From NCBI RefSeq assembly GCF_009724685.1, contig NZ_WMEF01000005.1, positions 124,001 to 188,000 on the forward strand: DNA of 64,000 nucleotides, given 5' to 3'. The notes under the pieces were generated by a model. It was given only the letters and a program-made list of their open reading frames with translations, had not been told where the DNA came from and did no database searches. How positions within the stretch are numbered: the stretch's first letter is position 1; the number at the start of each line of letters is the position of its first letter. Position numbers and translations under genes: made by a program. The stretch comes from Lysinibacillus cavernae. Its GTDB lineage: Bacteria > Bacillota > Bacilli > Bacillales_A > Planococcaceae. Positions 28,541-37,137 of the stretch are shown here, one piece after another.

Positions 28541-29012
28541 CAGACTGTCGACAAAAGGAATCGAGAAGTTCACACTCGATTCCTTTTTTCTTTTTTCTTC
28601 TATGAATATGTTTAAAGATGATGATTTTCTACCCGTTTAAACATACTCTTCAAGCATAAGAACTCTTTTAAGCTGCCTGCCACCTCCAAGTAGCCAGTTT
28701 CTTTAAATTCATGGCAGCAAAAGTAAGCATCGCCTGCATGGACTCTAGTTTTCGTACTAAATGATCTTCAGATATCAATTGATCAATCGTTAACATTTCT
28801 AATTGTTCACGTTCATTGAATTGATTCTTCGTCATCATGATTTATCACCTCGAAAGGTTACTTTTTATCAGTAACAGAGCGAGGGAAGTAGCTCGACCCC
28901 GCCCGCGGAAAGCGTCCGCCCGTAGTGGAAATCAACGGCTTTACTCTATTTTATTGTAAAAGTAAAAAGACTAAGGCAAACGCTCAAATTTTTTGAGTTT
29001 GTCTACAGTCTG
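28541..29012 (-). mobile_element. 472-bp miniature derivative of an IS1182-type insertion sequence
   Basis: Terminal inverted repeats CAGACTGTCGACAAA (28541-28555) and TTTGTCTACAGTCTG (28998-29012) match at 14 of 15 positions. Inside, the minus strand encodes both ends of an IS1182-family transposase joined in frame, with the middle missing. A hairpin GGAATCGAG / CTCGATTCC with a T-run lies near the left end, and a GC-rich GCGGAAAGCGTCCGC motif lies near the right end. The whole element is flanked by 26-bp direct repeats of a terminator hairpin. Confidence 0.75.
28668..28838 (-). pseudogene. Internally deleted IS1182-type transposase (56 codons)
   Basis: The ORF starts MMTKNQFNEREQLEMLTIDQ and continues LISEDHLVRKLES, matching the N-terminus of IS1182-family transposases. 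It then jumps to MQAMLTFAAMNLKKLATWRW, the typical C-terminus. The DDE catalytic core is absent. The frame is open and has GAGGTGA upstream, so a short fusion peptide could still be made. Confidence 0.75.
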
Positions 29013-29038
29013 AGCCCCACTTTTTATGAAGCGGGGCT
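29013..29038. terminator. Terminator hairpin, right copy
   Basis: AGCCCCACTT / AAGCGGGGCT, the second copy of the hairpin at 28515-28540, with one change that weakens one pair. It lies downstream of the minus-strand alkylation operon and can end its transcripts. Confidence 0.8.
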
Positions 29039-29116
29039 TTTAGTCTAGATAAAACGTTATGTTCAATTGTAGCATCTGAATCTCTTAATAATGGCGTGAT
29101 TGAATGATCATATAGT

Positions 29117-29404
29117 TTATACATTTTCTTTTCCCATCTTACCTTTTTTCCACTTCGCATATTCTTTTTGCATACATACAGCGCATGGTCTAAAGCCTGC
29201 TGCAATTGCAGTTTTTTCATCTCTAAAAAACACTCGATGTTGAATATAGCCACCTTTAGCTATAGCTCTTAGTGCCGAGGGGCAATCTAATTTACCATAT
29301 ATTTTTCCTCTTCTATGTCCACCTAGAGAGCCTGGTTTATCACTTTGATATATCTTCAAATCAGCGTTTAACAGCTTATAGGTCTTTTTATCTATTCCAT
29401 TCAT
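29117..29404 (-). CDS. Stand-alone Ada-type zinc-domain protein
   Basis: This 95-residue protein reads IYGKLDCPSALRAIAKGGYI, QHRVFFRDEKTAIAAGFRPC and AVCMQ. It is the Ada metal-binding fold reduced to one domain: Cys41, His56, Cys74 and Cys77 are candidate ligands, whereas full Ada domains have four Cys. The loss of one Cys of the first pair makes the methyl-transfer reaction of Ada doubtful. AAGGTGG overlaps the stop region of the radical SAM gene 14 bases upstream. It is the last gene of the alkylation operon. Confidence 0.75.
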   Translation of the reverse strand: MNGIDKKTYKLLNADLKIYQSDKPGSLGGHRRGKIYGKLDCPSALRAIAKGGYIQHRVFFRDEKTAIAAGFRPCAVCMQKEYAKWKKGKMGKENV

Positions 29405-29418
29405 TAACTGTATCCACC

Positions 29419-30237
29419 TTATGGTTCAAAGCCAGCTTGACTAACATAAATTTGATCTTTTGAAAATACATCTAAGAACCTTCTATATACTTGTTGATAG
29501 GCTTGGGGATTGTACCATTCCTCTAACCCCATTTCGATGTATTTCTTTTCAATTCCTATTTTTTTAGTTCGTTTTCCCTCACTACCATCACCCATAAAAT
29601 AATCGTCTATACATATCCTATTTACGAATTGCTTTAATTTATGCGGAAAAAATTCTCCACTCGGTAATACTGGCGCAATCGCCACTTGAGATGGTATTCC
29701 AGCAGTTACTAATTTTTCTAATGTTTTGAACCGCGCTTGGATAGATGGTGCTTCAGGCGTAAAGTGTTTACGAATAACTTCTGAATCAGTCTCAATGGTC
29801 ATACTAACTCTCACCTTATTTTTTAATTGTTGCAATAAATCAATATCTCTACTAACAAGTGGGCTCCTTGTCTGTATTAGTAAAAAGTCGGGAGGGTCTT
29901 CAACCATAACCTCTAATAACGACCTTGTTATCTTTTCTTTATATTCGATAGGCTGATATGGATCCGTGCTAGATGACATAAAAATGGTTACATTTCCTTT
30001 TGTTTTTGCTTTTCGAAGTTCTTTAGCGAGTAATGTAGCAGCATTACTCTTCACATCTACCCAAGCACCCCATTCACCTTCTCTAAAAAGAGATACAGGC
30101 ATTTGACGTACATAACAATAGGAACAACCAAACGAACAGCCTGTATAAGGGTTTAATGAATGAGTGTATCCTGAAAGAAAACCTGTTCCTTTATTGAGAA
30201 TTGTCTTTGGATTTTTATATAGTAATTTATGATTCAA
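29419..30237 (-). CDS. SPL-like radical SAM protein
   Basis: The 272-residue protein has the radical SAM cluster motif CSFGCSYC (Cys34, Cys38, Cys41) after LNPYTGC, and STDPYQPIE and IQTRSPLVSRD, which are typical of the COG1533/SplB-related group. SplB reverses spore photoproduct; the wider family has few known functions. Its place in an Ada operon suggests a DNA lesion as substrate, which would be new to me. It ends 14 bases before the Ada zinc-domain gene. Confidence 0.8.
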   Translation of the reverse strand: MNHKLLYKNPKTILNKGTGFLSGYTHSLNPYTGCSFGCSYCYVRQMPVSLFREGEWGAWVDVKSNAATLLAKELRKAKTKGNVTIFMSSSTDPYQPIEYKEKITRSLLEVMVEDPPDFLLIQTRSPLVSRDIDLLQQLKNKVRVSMTIETDSEVIRKHFTPEAPSIQARFKTLEKLVTAGIPSQVAIAPVLPSGEFFPHKLKQFVNRICIDDYFMGDGSEGKRTKKIGIEKKYIEMGLEEWYNPQAYQQVYRRFLDVFSKDQIYVSQAGFEP

Positions 30238-30275
30238 TTAAAAACACCTTCTCTTTCCGATTTCCCCTAAGTAAC

Positions 30276-30803
30276 TTACTTTTGGTTTCTCGAATTCTCT
30301 AGCTCTAAAAGACTTTTCTTCATTTCAAGTCCACCACGATAACCTGTTAAAGTTCCATTTTTACCCACTATACGATGACAAGGAACAGCTAGTAAAACTG
30401 GATTTGCCCCAATTGCTGTGCCGACAGCACGAACAGCGGATGGTTTATTAATATAATTCGCTATATCCGAATATGTCTTTGTTTGTCCATATGGAATTTC
30501 ACTAAGTGCATTCCAAACTGAAAGTTGGAACGGTGTTCCCTTGTAATCGATTGAAAATGAAAATTGTATCCGGTCCCCATCAAGATATTCGACGATCTCA
30601 TCTAAATAAGGGGCTAGGACTTCTTTATTTTCAACAAGCGTATTTTTAGGATATTTTTTCTTAACCCAATTGCTTAATTCTTCGAAGGATTGGTTTTGTG
30701 ACCCAACGAATAGAAGATTATTAGATGTTGATGCAACGTAGATATGCCATTCCTTGTGTACAAGTAAAGACCAATAAATGATTTGTTCTTTGTTTGTATT
30801 CAT
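30276..30803 (-). CDS. Methylated-DNA--protein-cysteine methyltransferase
   Basis: The 175-residue protein contains the suicide-enzyme site AVPCHRIVG with acceptor Cys142, preceded by the helix-turn-helix IPYGQTKTYSDIANYI and SAVRAVGTAIGANP with the Arg finger. It repairs O6-methylguanine and O4-methylthymine by irreversible transfer of the methyl group to the Cys. It corresponds to AdaB/Ogt in B. subtilis and lies three bases after adaA, as in the B. subtilis ada operon. Confidence 0.92.
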   Translation of the reverse strand: MNTNKEQIIYWSLLVHKEWHIYVASTSNNLLFVGSQNQSFEELSNWVKKKYPKNTLVENKEVLAPYLDEIVEYLDGDRIQFSFSIDYKGTPFQLSVWNALSEIPYGQTKTYSDIANYINKPSAVRAVGTAIGANPVLLAVPCHRIVGKNGTLTGYRGGLEMKKSLLELENSRNQK

Positions 30804-30806
30804 TTG

Positions 30807-31433
30807 TCATTCCTCCTTATTTTTCATTAATCGATGGAATTTACGATATTGTACAGGTGTCTGACCAAATTTATTTTTAAATAGGGTGATGAAATAAGTT
30901 GAGTTAGGTATACCTACACATATCGATATATCAGTAATGGATTTGTCTGTTTCAATCAAATAATTTCTAGCAGCATTTAATCTAATATGTTGTATATATT
31001 CAACAGGCGTAATCCCCTTAATTTTCTTAAATGTTCGATGTAAATGAAATGGACTCCCATGTGTTATAGCCCCCAATGATACAAGATTTAACTTTTCTGT
31101 GAAGTTTTTATCGATGTATTCCGTAACAAGGTTTATCCATTCGTTATCAGGTAAGTTTTCATTAGTAGGCTTGCAACGTTTACAAGGGCGAAAATTTTCA
31201 TTGAGAGCTTGCTGTGCTGTTAGAAAAACACGAACATTTTCTTTTTTTGGTGCACGTGATTTACATGAGGGTTTACAAAAAATCCCTGTAGTTTCAACAG
31301 CATAGAAAAACTTATTATTGTAGGTTGCATCATTGTTAATGATTGCTTGCCATCTATCATCTGTCATTCCTTCTACATTACTTGTCATGCCATAACTATT
31401 CTTTTGAATTTCGTTATTTTTTTTATCTTTCAT
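30807..31433 (-). CDS. adaA: Methylphosphotriester-DNA methyltransferase and activator AdaA
   Basis: The 208-residue protein has an N-terminal Ada zinc domain, with Cys53, Cys57, Cys84 and Cys87 in GIFCKPSC and FRPCKRC, followed by an AraC-type double helix-turn-helix (NLVSLGAITHGSPFHLHRTF... and VGIPNSTYFITLFKNKFG). Methyl transfer from phosphotriesters to the first Cys turns AdaA into an activator of the adaptive response genes. It lacks the O6-methyltransferase domain, which is encoded by the next gene, as in B. subtilis. It should control this operon and probably alkA. Confidence 0.92.
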   Translation of the reverse strand: MKDKKNNEIQKNSYGMTSNVEGMTDDRWQAIINNDATYNNKFFYAVETTGIFCKPSCKSRAPKKENVRVFLTAQQALNENFRPCKRCKPTNENLPDNEWINLVTEYIDKNFTEKLNLVSLGAITHGSPFHLHRTFKKIKGITPVEYIQHIRLNAARNYLIETDKSITDISICVGIPNSTYFITLFKNKFGQTPVQYRKFHRLMKNKEE

Positions 31434-31481
31434 TACTTTCTCATCCTTTTCTAAAACTAACGCCCTTCTATACCTGCACTA

Positions 31482-32189
31482 TTATTTGGAATCATGAAAA
31501 ATAATTCCAAGACCATATCGTTCGCCTGAAGTGATAGTACTTACCCCGTGGCGAACTGTTGTTTTGTAATATCCATTTTTCCCCAAAAAAGGTCTATTGT
31601 TAGTAGGAAAAATCAACGCACAGCCTTGTTCCAAAGTAATAACATGACCTCGACTTTGAGCTCGAGGAATTTGCTCTACTAATAAGGATTCACCACCTGT
31701 ATAATCCTTACCTCTTTGACTCAAGACAAATACTACTTGGAACGGAAAAAATACATCCCCATATAAATCTTGATGCAAACAATTAAAGCCGCCTTCTTCG
31801 TACTTTAAAATTAAAGGAGTCGGTCTAAGTTGCTCATGTGTTTCACATTTTTGTAAAAACTCTTTATGGCTAAGCGGAAATTCGACTGGTTTCTTTAAGT
31901 ATTCTAGCCATCTGTTTGCTGCTTTTGCTAACTCTGGATAAAAACCTTCTCTCAAGACCTGGATTATATTAGGTAATGGATATGCAAAGTATTTATACTC
32001 ACCCTTTCCAAAACGATACCTAGACATATTTATTGTTGTTCTATATGGCTCCTTTTCGTTATAAAGTTCTATGAAAGATTCACATTCATCTTTCGTTAAC
32101 ATAACTGGAAGTTTCGCAAATCCATGCTCATCTAACTCTTTATGAATAAATGGCCAATCTAAATTATTAATACGTGTTTGTATAGTCAT
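31482..32189 (-). CDS. 2-oxoglutarate/Fe(II)-dependent oxygenase
   Basis: The 235-residue protein has a double-stranded beta-helix oxygenase signature: iron ligands His139 and Asp141 in CLHQDLYGD, His214 in VRHGVSTI, and Arg224 ten residues later, likely for 2-oxoglutarate. It belongs to the COG3826-like group rather than classic AlkB. As first gene of the Ada operon it is a good candidate for oxidative demethylation of alkylated bases, an AlkB-like role, although that is inference. A GGGAGGAAA site precedes the ATG. Confidence 0.8.
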   Translation of the reverse strand: MTIQTRINNLDWPFIHKELDEHGFAKLPVMLTKDECESFIELYNEKEPYRTTINMSRYRFGKGEYKYFAYPLPNIIQVLREGFYPELAKAANRWLEYLKKPVEFPLSHKEFLQKCETHEQLRPTPLILKYEEGGFNCLHQDLYGDVFFPFQVVFVLSQRGKDYTGGESLLVEQIPRAQSRGHVITLEQGCALIFPTNNRPFLGKNGYYKTTVRHGVSTITSGERYGLGIIFHDSK

Positions 32190-32364
32190 TTACTTTCCTC
32201 CCTGTTATTTTTTGTACAACAAAGTATAACTGCATGCGTACGAAAAAATAAGCCCTTTCCAACGTAATAGCAAGATATTGAAGTTTTTGTGTGTCACTAT
32301 ATGGTAATATACCAATCTATACAATAATTCTAATAAACGCAGACTAAAGAAGGAGAATTCGTAA
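32190..32364. promoter_or_regulatory. Divergent promoter region of the alkylation island
   Basis: The 175-bp gap between the oxygenase gene and alkA contains the perfect palindrome TGGTA-ATA-TACCA at 32302-32314 and AT-rich promoter-like strings (TATACT on the minus strand near 32222-32230). I could not identify an Ada box with confidence. Confidence 0.4.
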
Positions 32365-33276
32365 ATGACATGGGATAAAGTAGAAAACGACATAATTCTA
32401 ACGTTGCCAAGTGATTTTAATTTAGAATCAAATCTTGGATACTTAACTAGAGAGAGAAATGAATGTCTGTATGAGGTTGACAATCATACCATCACAAGAA
32501 TAATAACGATTGAGGATATTTCATTTTTGACACAATTAAGTTTTACTGAAGATAAAAAGTTGATTATTCATTTTCTAAATACAACCAAAACTGTTGAGGA
32601 CAGACAAATAAATAAGATTGTCCAGTATATTCGAGATTGGTTTGACCTAGATAATGATTTAACGCCATTTTATGAAATGGCAAAAAAGGACTTCATTCTC
32701 AATATGCCAGTAGAAAAATTTAAAGGATTACGGGTTATTGGGATCCCAGATTTATTTGAGGCTTTATGTTGGGGTGTGTTAGGTCAACAAATTAATTTAC
32801 GATTTGCCTATGCATTGAAAAGACAGTTTGTAGAAAAATTTGGGGATCATATAGAATACGAAGGCAAAATATATTGGCGTTTTCCATCTTATAAACTAAT
32901 TGCACAGCTAACTCCGGATGATTTTTCCGATATTAAGATGACCATAAAAAAAAGTGAATATATTATTGGCATAGCAAAGTTAATGGATAATCATGAATTA
33001 TCTAAAAACCAATTATTACCCATGAGCTTAAAAGACGCAGAAAAAAGATTAACGCAAATTAAAGGAATTGGTCCATGGACTGCAAATTATGTCTTAATGC
33101 GCTGTCTTAGATTCTCATCCGCCTTTCCAGTGGATGATGTAGGGCTTATTAATTCGATAAAATTGGTAAGGCATATGGAAAGCAAACCTACAAAAAATGA
33201 AATCTTAACTTTATCTACTCCATGGGAAAATTGGCAGGCATACGCTACTTTTTATTTATGGCGTTTACTCTATTAA
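32365..33276 (+). CDS. alkA: DNA-3-methyladenine glycosylase II
   Basis: The 303-residue protein has the HhH-GPD fold: LCWGVLGQQINLRFAYALKR, then LTQIKGIGPWTANYVLMRCL (helix-hairpin-helix) and PVDDVGL with the catalytic Asp. Its N-terminal beta domain (LTLPSDFNLESNLGYL) is that of AlkA. It removes 3-methyladenine and other alkylated bases, starting base excision repair. GAAGGAGAA precedes the ATG. It is divergent from the ada operon, an arrangement like B. subtilis alkA and adaAB. Confidence 0.92.
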   Translation: MTWDKVENDIILTLPSDFNLESNLGYLTRERNECLYEVDNHTITRIITIEDISFLTQLSFTEDKKLIIHFLNTTKTVEDRQINKIVQYIRDWFDLDNDLTPFYEMAKKDFILNMPVEKFKGLRVIGIPDLFEALCWGVLGQQINLRFAYALKRQFVEKFGDHIEYEGKIYWRFPSYKLIAQLTPDDFSDIKMTIKKSEYIIGIAKLMDNHELSKNQLLPMSLKDAEKRLTQIKGIGPWTANYVLMRCLRFSSAFPVDDVGLINSIKLVRHMESKPTKNEILTLSTPWENWQAYATFYLWRLLY

Positions 33277-33325
33277 AATTCTTAAGATAAAGTGAATTTA
33301 CTCAACCTTATTGTCATTAAACATT

Positions 33326-33367
33326 TAGCCCCTAATCTATAATGTGCACATTATAAATTAGGGGCTA
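33326..33367. terminator. Convergent-gene hairpin
   Basis: TAGCCCCTAAT and ATTAGGGGCTA enclose TATAATGTG / CACATTATA, a stem of about 20 bp between alkA and the ABC exporter genes. It likely terminates from both sides. Confidence 0.65.
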
Positions 33368-33434
33368 CCTTACACTAAATAAGCTATTTAATGACTTTTA
33401 ATACAATTTGTGAAATGAGACCTTCTCATAGACA

Positions 33435-35168
33435 TTACTGTAAAGAGTTGGCTTGCATTTGATACATCTTGTCATAAATGCCACCAAGTGCTAGCAGCTC
33501 GTCGTGTGTACCATTCTCTACAATCTTTCCTCGATCAAGCACAAGAATTCGATCTGCATTTTTAATCGTAGACAGTCGATGGGCAATAATAAACGTTGTG
33601 CGTCCTTTTTTCAGTACATCCATCGCATGCTGAATAATTTCTTCTGTTTCCGTATCAATATTCGAAGTCGCTTCATCTAGTATTAAAATCGCTGGATCGA
33701 ACGCAAGTGCTCGTGCAAAAGAAATCAGCTGACGTTGCCCTGATGATAAAGTACTGCCCTTCTCAATTACAGGTTCATCGTAGCCATTTGGTAAATTCGC
33801 TAAAACACGTTCTCCACCTACTGCATTTAAAGAAGCATGTATTGTTTCTCGTGAGATCTTAGGATTGTTTAAGCCGACATTGGAAGCGATAGTCCCAGTA
33901 AATAAATAAGGGTCCTGAAGCACAATTCCCATATGCTCACGCATCGTTTGACGAGGAACTGATGTAATATCAATGCCATCAATGGTAATTTTGCCTTTCG
34001 ATGGATCATAGAAGCGGAATAATAAGTTCATAATGGAACTTTTCCCAGAGCCAGTATGACCAACTAAGGCAATCGTTTCGCCTTGATGTGCTTCAAACGA
34101 AAGGTTTTTCAGCACATATTCATTGTCTTTATAGGCAAAGGAAACATCTTCGAAAACGACATTGCCTTTATATCTTGGTAGGCTTTTTTCAGAGACAGGC
34201 TCACCATCCGTATCTAACACCTCAAAAACACGCTTACCTGCAATTAATGAACGTTCAAGTTGAGAAAATTGGTTCACGATATTTGTGATAGGATTAAATA
34301 ATTTTGTTAAATAATCAACAAATGCATATAATGTCCCCGCTGAAATCATTTCAGTTGCCGTAAATGACTGCGTACCAAAATAGAAAATAAAGACCGTAAA
34401 CATAATTAGTCTTAACGTATTAACAAGGTTAAAGGAAGTGGCTGAATCAAGCACTAATAGCTTACGTTCATAAGCATAATGCTCATTATTCATGTCATCA
34501 AATTCCTTCGTCATTTGCTGTTCACGACGGAACGCCTGAATAATTGTCATGCCTTGAATAGATTCATTGATCATAGCATTAATATCGGCGATTTTTGTAC
34601 GAATGACATCATTGTATTTTGAGGCGAATTTTCTATATAAAATCATCCATAAGTAAATAATTGGTATCATCGTTAAAGCAAGCATGGCCATTTTCCAGTT
34701 TAAAATCAAAAGTGCTACATAAACACCAATGATGGAAATAAAGCTCGTTACAAAATTGGAAAGCACCTGTACATATAAATTACGAACCGCTTCTGTATCA
34801 TTCGTTACTCGCGCAACAATTTTACCCGCAGGTAAATTATCGAAGTATTGAATCGGTAAAGTTTGGATATGCTCAAAAACATCCATACGTAATTTTTGGA
34901 TAACGCGGTTCGCACCAATTTGCAAATAAATATACATAAAATAGCGCAATATGGCTGTAGCAATAGCTAACAGTAAATAAACGAGTAATAACCATGTAAT
35001 TGGTTTAATTTCTATATGACCAATCGTCATGTAATTATCAATAATATGTTTAGCAATAAATGGACCTACAAGCTCCGTAAAAACGGCGATTGTTAGGAAG
35101 AACAAGCCTAGTAGTATCGGCTTTTTAAAATACATCGCATAGCGTGTTAAACGTTGACTCGTACTCAT
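33435..35168 (-). CDS. ABC exporter half-transporter (second subunit), BmrC/BmrD-like
   Basis: The 577-residue protein has six N-terminal membrane helices and a nucleotide-binding domain with Walker A GHTGSGKSSIM, signature STLSSGQRQLISFARAL, Walker B ILILDEATSNIDTET and the switch His in IIAHRLST. The catalytic Glu after Walker B is present (DEATS), so this is the fully active site partner. It overlaps the upstream partner gene by four bases. The pair resembles B. subtilis BmrCD (YheIH), a heterodimeric multidrug exporter. Confidence 0.88.
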   Translation of the reverse strand: MSTSQRLTRYAMYFKKPILLGLFFLTIAVFTELVGPFIAKHIIDNYMTIGHIEIKPITWLLLVYLLLAIATAILRYFMYIYLQIGANRVIQKLRMDVFEHIQTLPIQYFDNLPAGKIVARVTNDTEAVRNLYVQVLSNFVTSFISIIGVYVALLILNWKMAMLALTMIPIIYLWMILYRKFASKYNDVIRTKIADINAMINESIQGMTIIQAFRREQQMTKEFDDMNNEHYAYERKLLVLDSATSFNLVNTLRLIMFTVFIFYFGTQSFTATEMISAGTLYAFVDYLTKLFNPITNIVNQFSQLERSLIAGKRVFEVLDTDGEPVSEKSLPRYKGNVVFEDVSFAYKDNEYVLKNLSFEAHQGETIALVGHTGSGKSSIMNLLFRFYDPSKGKITIDGIDITSVPRQTMREHMGIVLQDPYLFTGTIASNVGLNNPKISRETIHASLNAVGGERVLANLPNGYDEPVIEKGSTLSSGQRQLISFARALAFDPAILILDEATSNIDTETEEIIQHAMDVLKKGRTTFIIAHRLSTIKNADRILVLDRGKIVENGTHDELLALGGIYDKMYQMQANSLQ

Positions 35169-36907
35169 GAGGCACCTCCTTCTAGCTGTTGACGGTCAAA
35201 TTGTTCTTTATACCATCCTTGTTGAGAAAGAAGTTCCTCATGTGTTCCCTGCTCTACGATTTGCCCATCATCCAACACGATGATGACATTAGCATGCTGA
35301 ATGCCCGATAGACGGTGCGTAGTGATAATTGTCGTTTTACCGTGACGTTCACGCTGAATGTTTTCAATTATTCTTGCCTCTGTCTTGGCATCGACAGCGG
35401 AAAGGGAATCATCAAGCATTAAAATTTCAGGATCCTTAATAAGCGCACGAGCAATGGACACACGTTGTTTTTGACCGCCTGAAAGAGATACACCTTTTTC
35501 ACCAACAAGTGTTTCAAGACCCATTGGTAAATTTTCTAAATCTTTTTCAAAATATGCTGCACGAATCGCCTGCTGTAATTCAGCTTGTGTCGCATCTTCT
35601 TTCCCAAATAATATATTTTCTCGGATGGTACGTGAGAATAGCACATGATCTTGTGGTACATACCCAATCCAATCGAGAACCTGCTCCTTCGTTTGAGCAG
35701 TAATATCGGTACCATCAATTGAAAGCTGTCCCTGTCCGATTGGATATTCACGTAATAATTGGCGTAGGAAGGTTGTTTTTCCTGCCCCTGTCTTACCAAC
35801 AATTCCTAGTGTTTGACCTTTTTTCAATGAAAGTGAAATCTGTTGTAGGTTTTTCACCTGGCTCATTGGATATTGGAATGTTAAATCATCAAAACCTATC
35901 GCACTAGGTGTCGCAATCATTTGCGGATTCGGAATATTCCGAACATCAGCCTCGTAGTTCAATGTTTCCTGCACACGGTCCAGTGAGGCATTACCTTGTT
36001 GCATAACATTGATTAGCTCTCCAATCGCAAATATTGGCCAAACAGCTAAACCTAAATAAACATTAAATGTGACCAGCTGCCCAACAGTCATGGCCTCCGT
36101 TGCTACTAAATGAGCCCCGTAACCAAGTGCTACAACATAGCTAATACCTGTTCCGACTTTCGTAATCGGGCCAAATAAAGCATTAATTTTGGCAGTATGA
36201 ATATTTTTCGCATAGACGGTTTCACTCATATTCGCAAAATTGGCCTCATCCTTTTTTTCCTGAACATAGGCACGCACTACTCGCACGCCTGCCACAGATT
36301 CAAGTACGCTATCGTTCAATTCACCAAAAGCATCTTGGGCCTTCATATAACGTTCATGAACAATTTTCCCTAAATATTGAATCAGAATGGCCATAATAGG
36401 AACCGGTAACATCGCAAAAAATGTGAGCTTCCAAGAAATCATATAGCCCATCGCAAAAATGATAAAGCCCATATAAATCGTTGAATCAATCAACGTCATA
36501 ATACCAAAACCGGCTGTCATGGATACGGCATTTAAGTCATTTGTTGCTCGTGCCATTAAATCCCCTGTACGGTTTTTCTCATAAAACGTTGGAGTCATGC
36601 GTAAAAAATGCTGCATTAAATTTCGACGTAATATTTTCTCAAGGTTAATAGCCCCTTCAAATAGTCGGAATTGCCACACAAAATTTAATAGATAGCCCCC
36701 AATAATAATTCCAACGAAAATCAACACATACTTTGTTAAAATAGCTGGTGTCATTTCTCCTGCAGTCAATAAGTCAATAATAGAACCGAGTAAATATGGA
36801 GGAACGACCTCTAATCCACTGGCAATCATAAGTACTACAATGGCAACTGTATATTGCTTCCAGTATTGTTTAAAGAACCAGCCTAATTTACTTAAAACAT
36901 CAAACAT
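35165..36907 (-). CDS. ABC exporter half-transporter (first subunit), BmrC/BmrD-like
   Basis: The 580-residue protein has six membrane helices and an ATPase domain with Walker A GKTGAGKTTFLRQ, signature VSLSGGQKQRVSIARAL and Walker B ILMLDDSLSAVD. The residue after the Walker B Asp is Asp rather than Glu, the mark of the degenerate site in heterodimeric exporters. It pairs with the gene at 33435. GAAAGAAGG lies upstream of the ATG. The 5' leader holds a leader peptide and terminator at 37051-37200, which suggests drug-inducible attenuation as described for bmrCD. Confidence 0.88.
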   Translation of the reverse strand: MFDVLSKLGWFFKQYWKQYTVAIVVLMIASGLEVVPPYLLGSIIDLLTAGEMTPAILTKYVLIFVGIIIGGYLLNFVWQFRLFEGAINLEKILRRNLMQHFLRMTPTFYEKNRTGDLMARATNDLNAVSMTAGFGIMTLIDSTIYMGFIIFAMGYMISWKLTFFAMLPVPIMAILIQYLGKIVHERYMKAQDAFGELNDSVLESVAGVRVVRAYVQEKKDEANFANMSETVYAKNIHTAKINALFGPITKVGTGISYVVALGYGAHLVATEAMTVGQLVTFNVYLGLAVWPIFAIGELINVMQQGNASLDRVQETLNYEADVRNIPNPQMIATPSAIGFDDLTFQYPMSQVKNLQQISLSLKKGQTLGIVGKTGAGKTTFLRQLLREYPIGQGQLSIDGTDITAQTKEQVLDWIGYVPQDHVLFSRTIRENILFGKEDATQAELQQAIRAAYFEKDLENLPMGLETLVGEKGVSLSGGQKQRVSIARALIKDPEILMLDDSLSAVDAKTEARIIENIQRERHGKTTIITTHRLSGIQHANVIIVLDDGQIVEQGTHEELLSQQGWYKEQFDRQQLEGGAS

Positions 36908-36946
36908 AAATCATAACCTTCTTTCTTCCGTGCTGTTGTGGCATTA

Positions 36947-37009
36947 CTACCCACTTTCAAGAAATTCCTTTTTGAAAATCATTCGTCGTACTGTGTTTCG
37001 CATAAACAT
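36947..37009 (-). CDS. 20-aa basic peptide ORF in the exporter leader
   Basis: ATG at 37007-37009 follows AAAAAGGAG. The product (MFMRNTVRRMIFKKEFLESG) is short and basic. It lies between the leader terminator and the first transporter gene, so it would be made only from read-through transcripts. It may help couple translation to transporter expression. Confidence 0.4.
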   Translation of the reverse strand: MFMRNTVRRMIFKKEFLESG

Positions 37010-37050
37010 ACACTCCTTTTTGGGTTTTCACTATAAGCATTTTTGGCACC

Positions 37051-37086
37051 AAAAAAAGACACGTACCCTACAAAGAGTATGTGTCT
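37051..37086 (-). terminator. Leader terminator (attenuator) of the ABC exporter operon
   Basis: On the minus strand AGACACATACTC (37075-37086) pairs with GGGTACGTGTCT (37057-37068) with one mismatch and one wobble, followed by seven Ts. It stands between the leader peptide and the transporter genes, so read-through must be regulated. Confidence 0.75.
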
Positions 37087-37137
37087 CTTATAAAAGGCAG
37101 GATGGACCATACCTTTTTGTGCAATCTTAAATAAGCG

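Noticed and set aside
28984-29253. 90-residue frame overlapping the Ada zinc-domain gene
   Set aside because: It is an alternative frame of the better supported gene at 29117 and extends into the mobile element.
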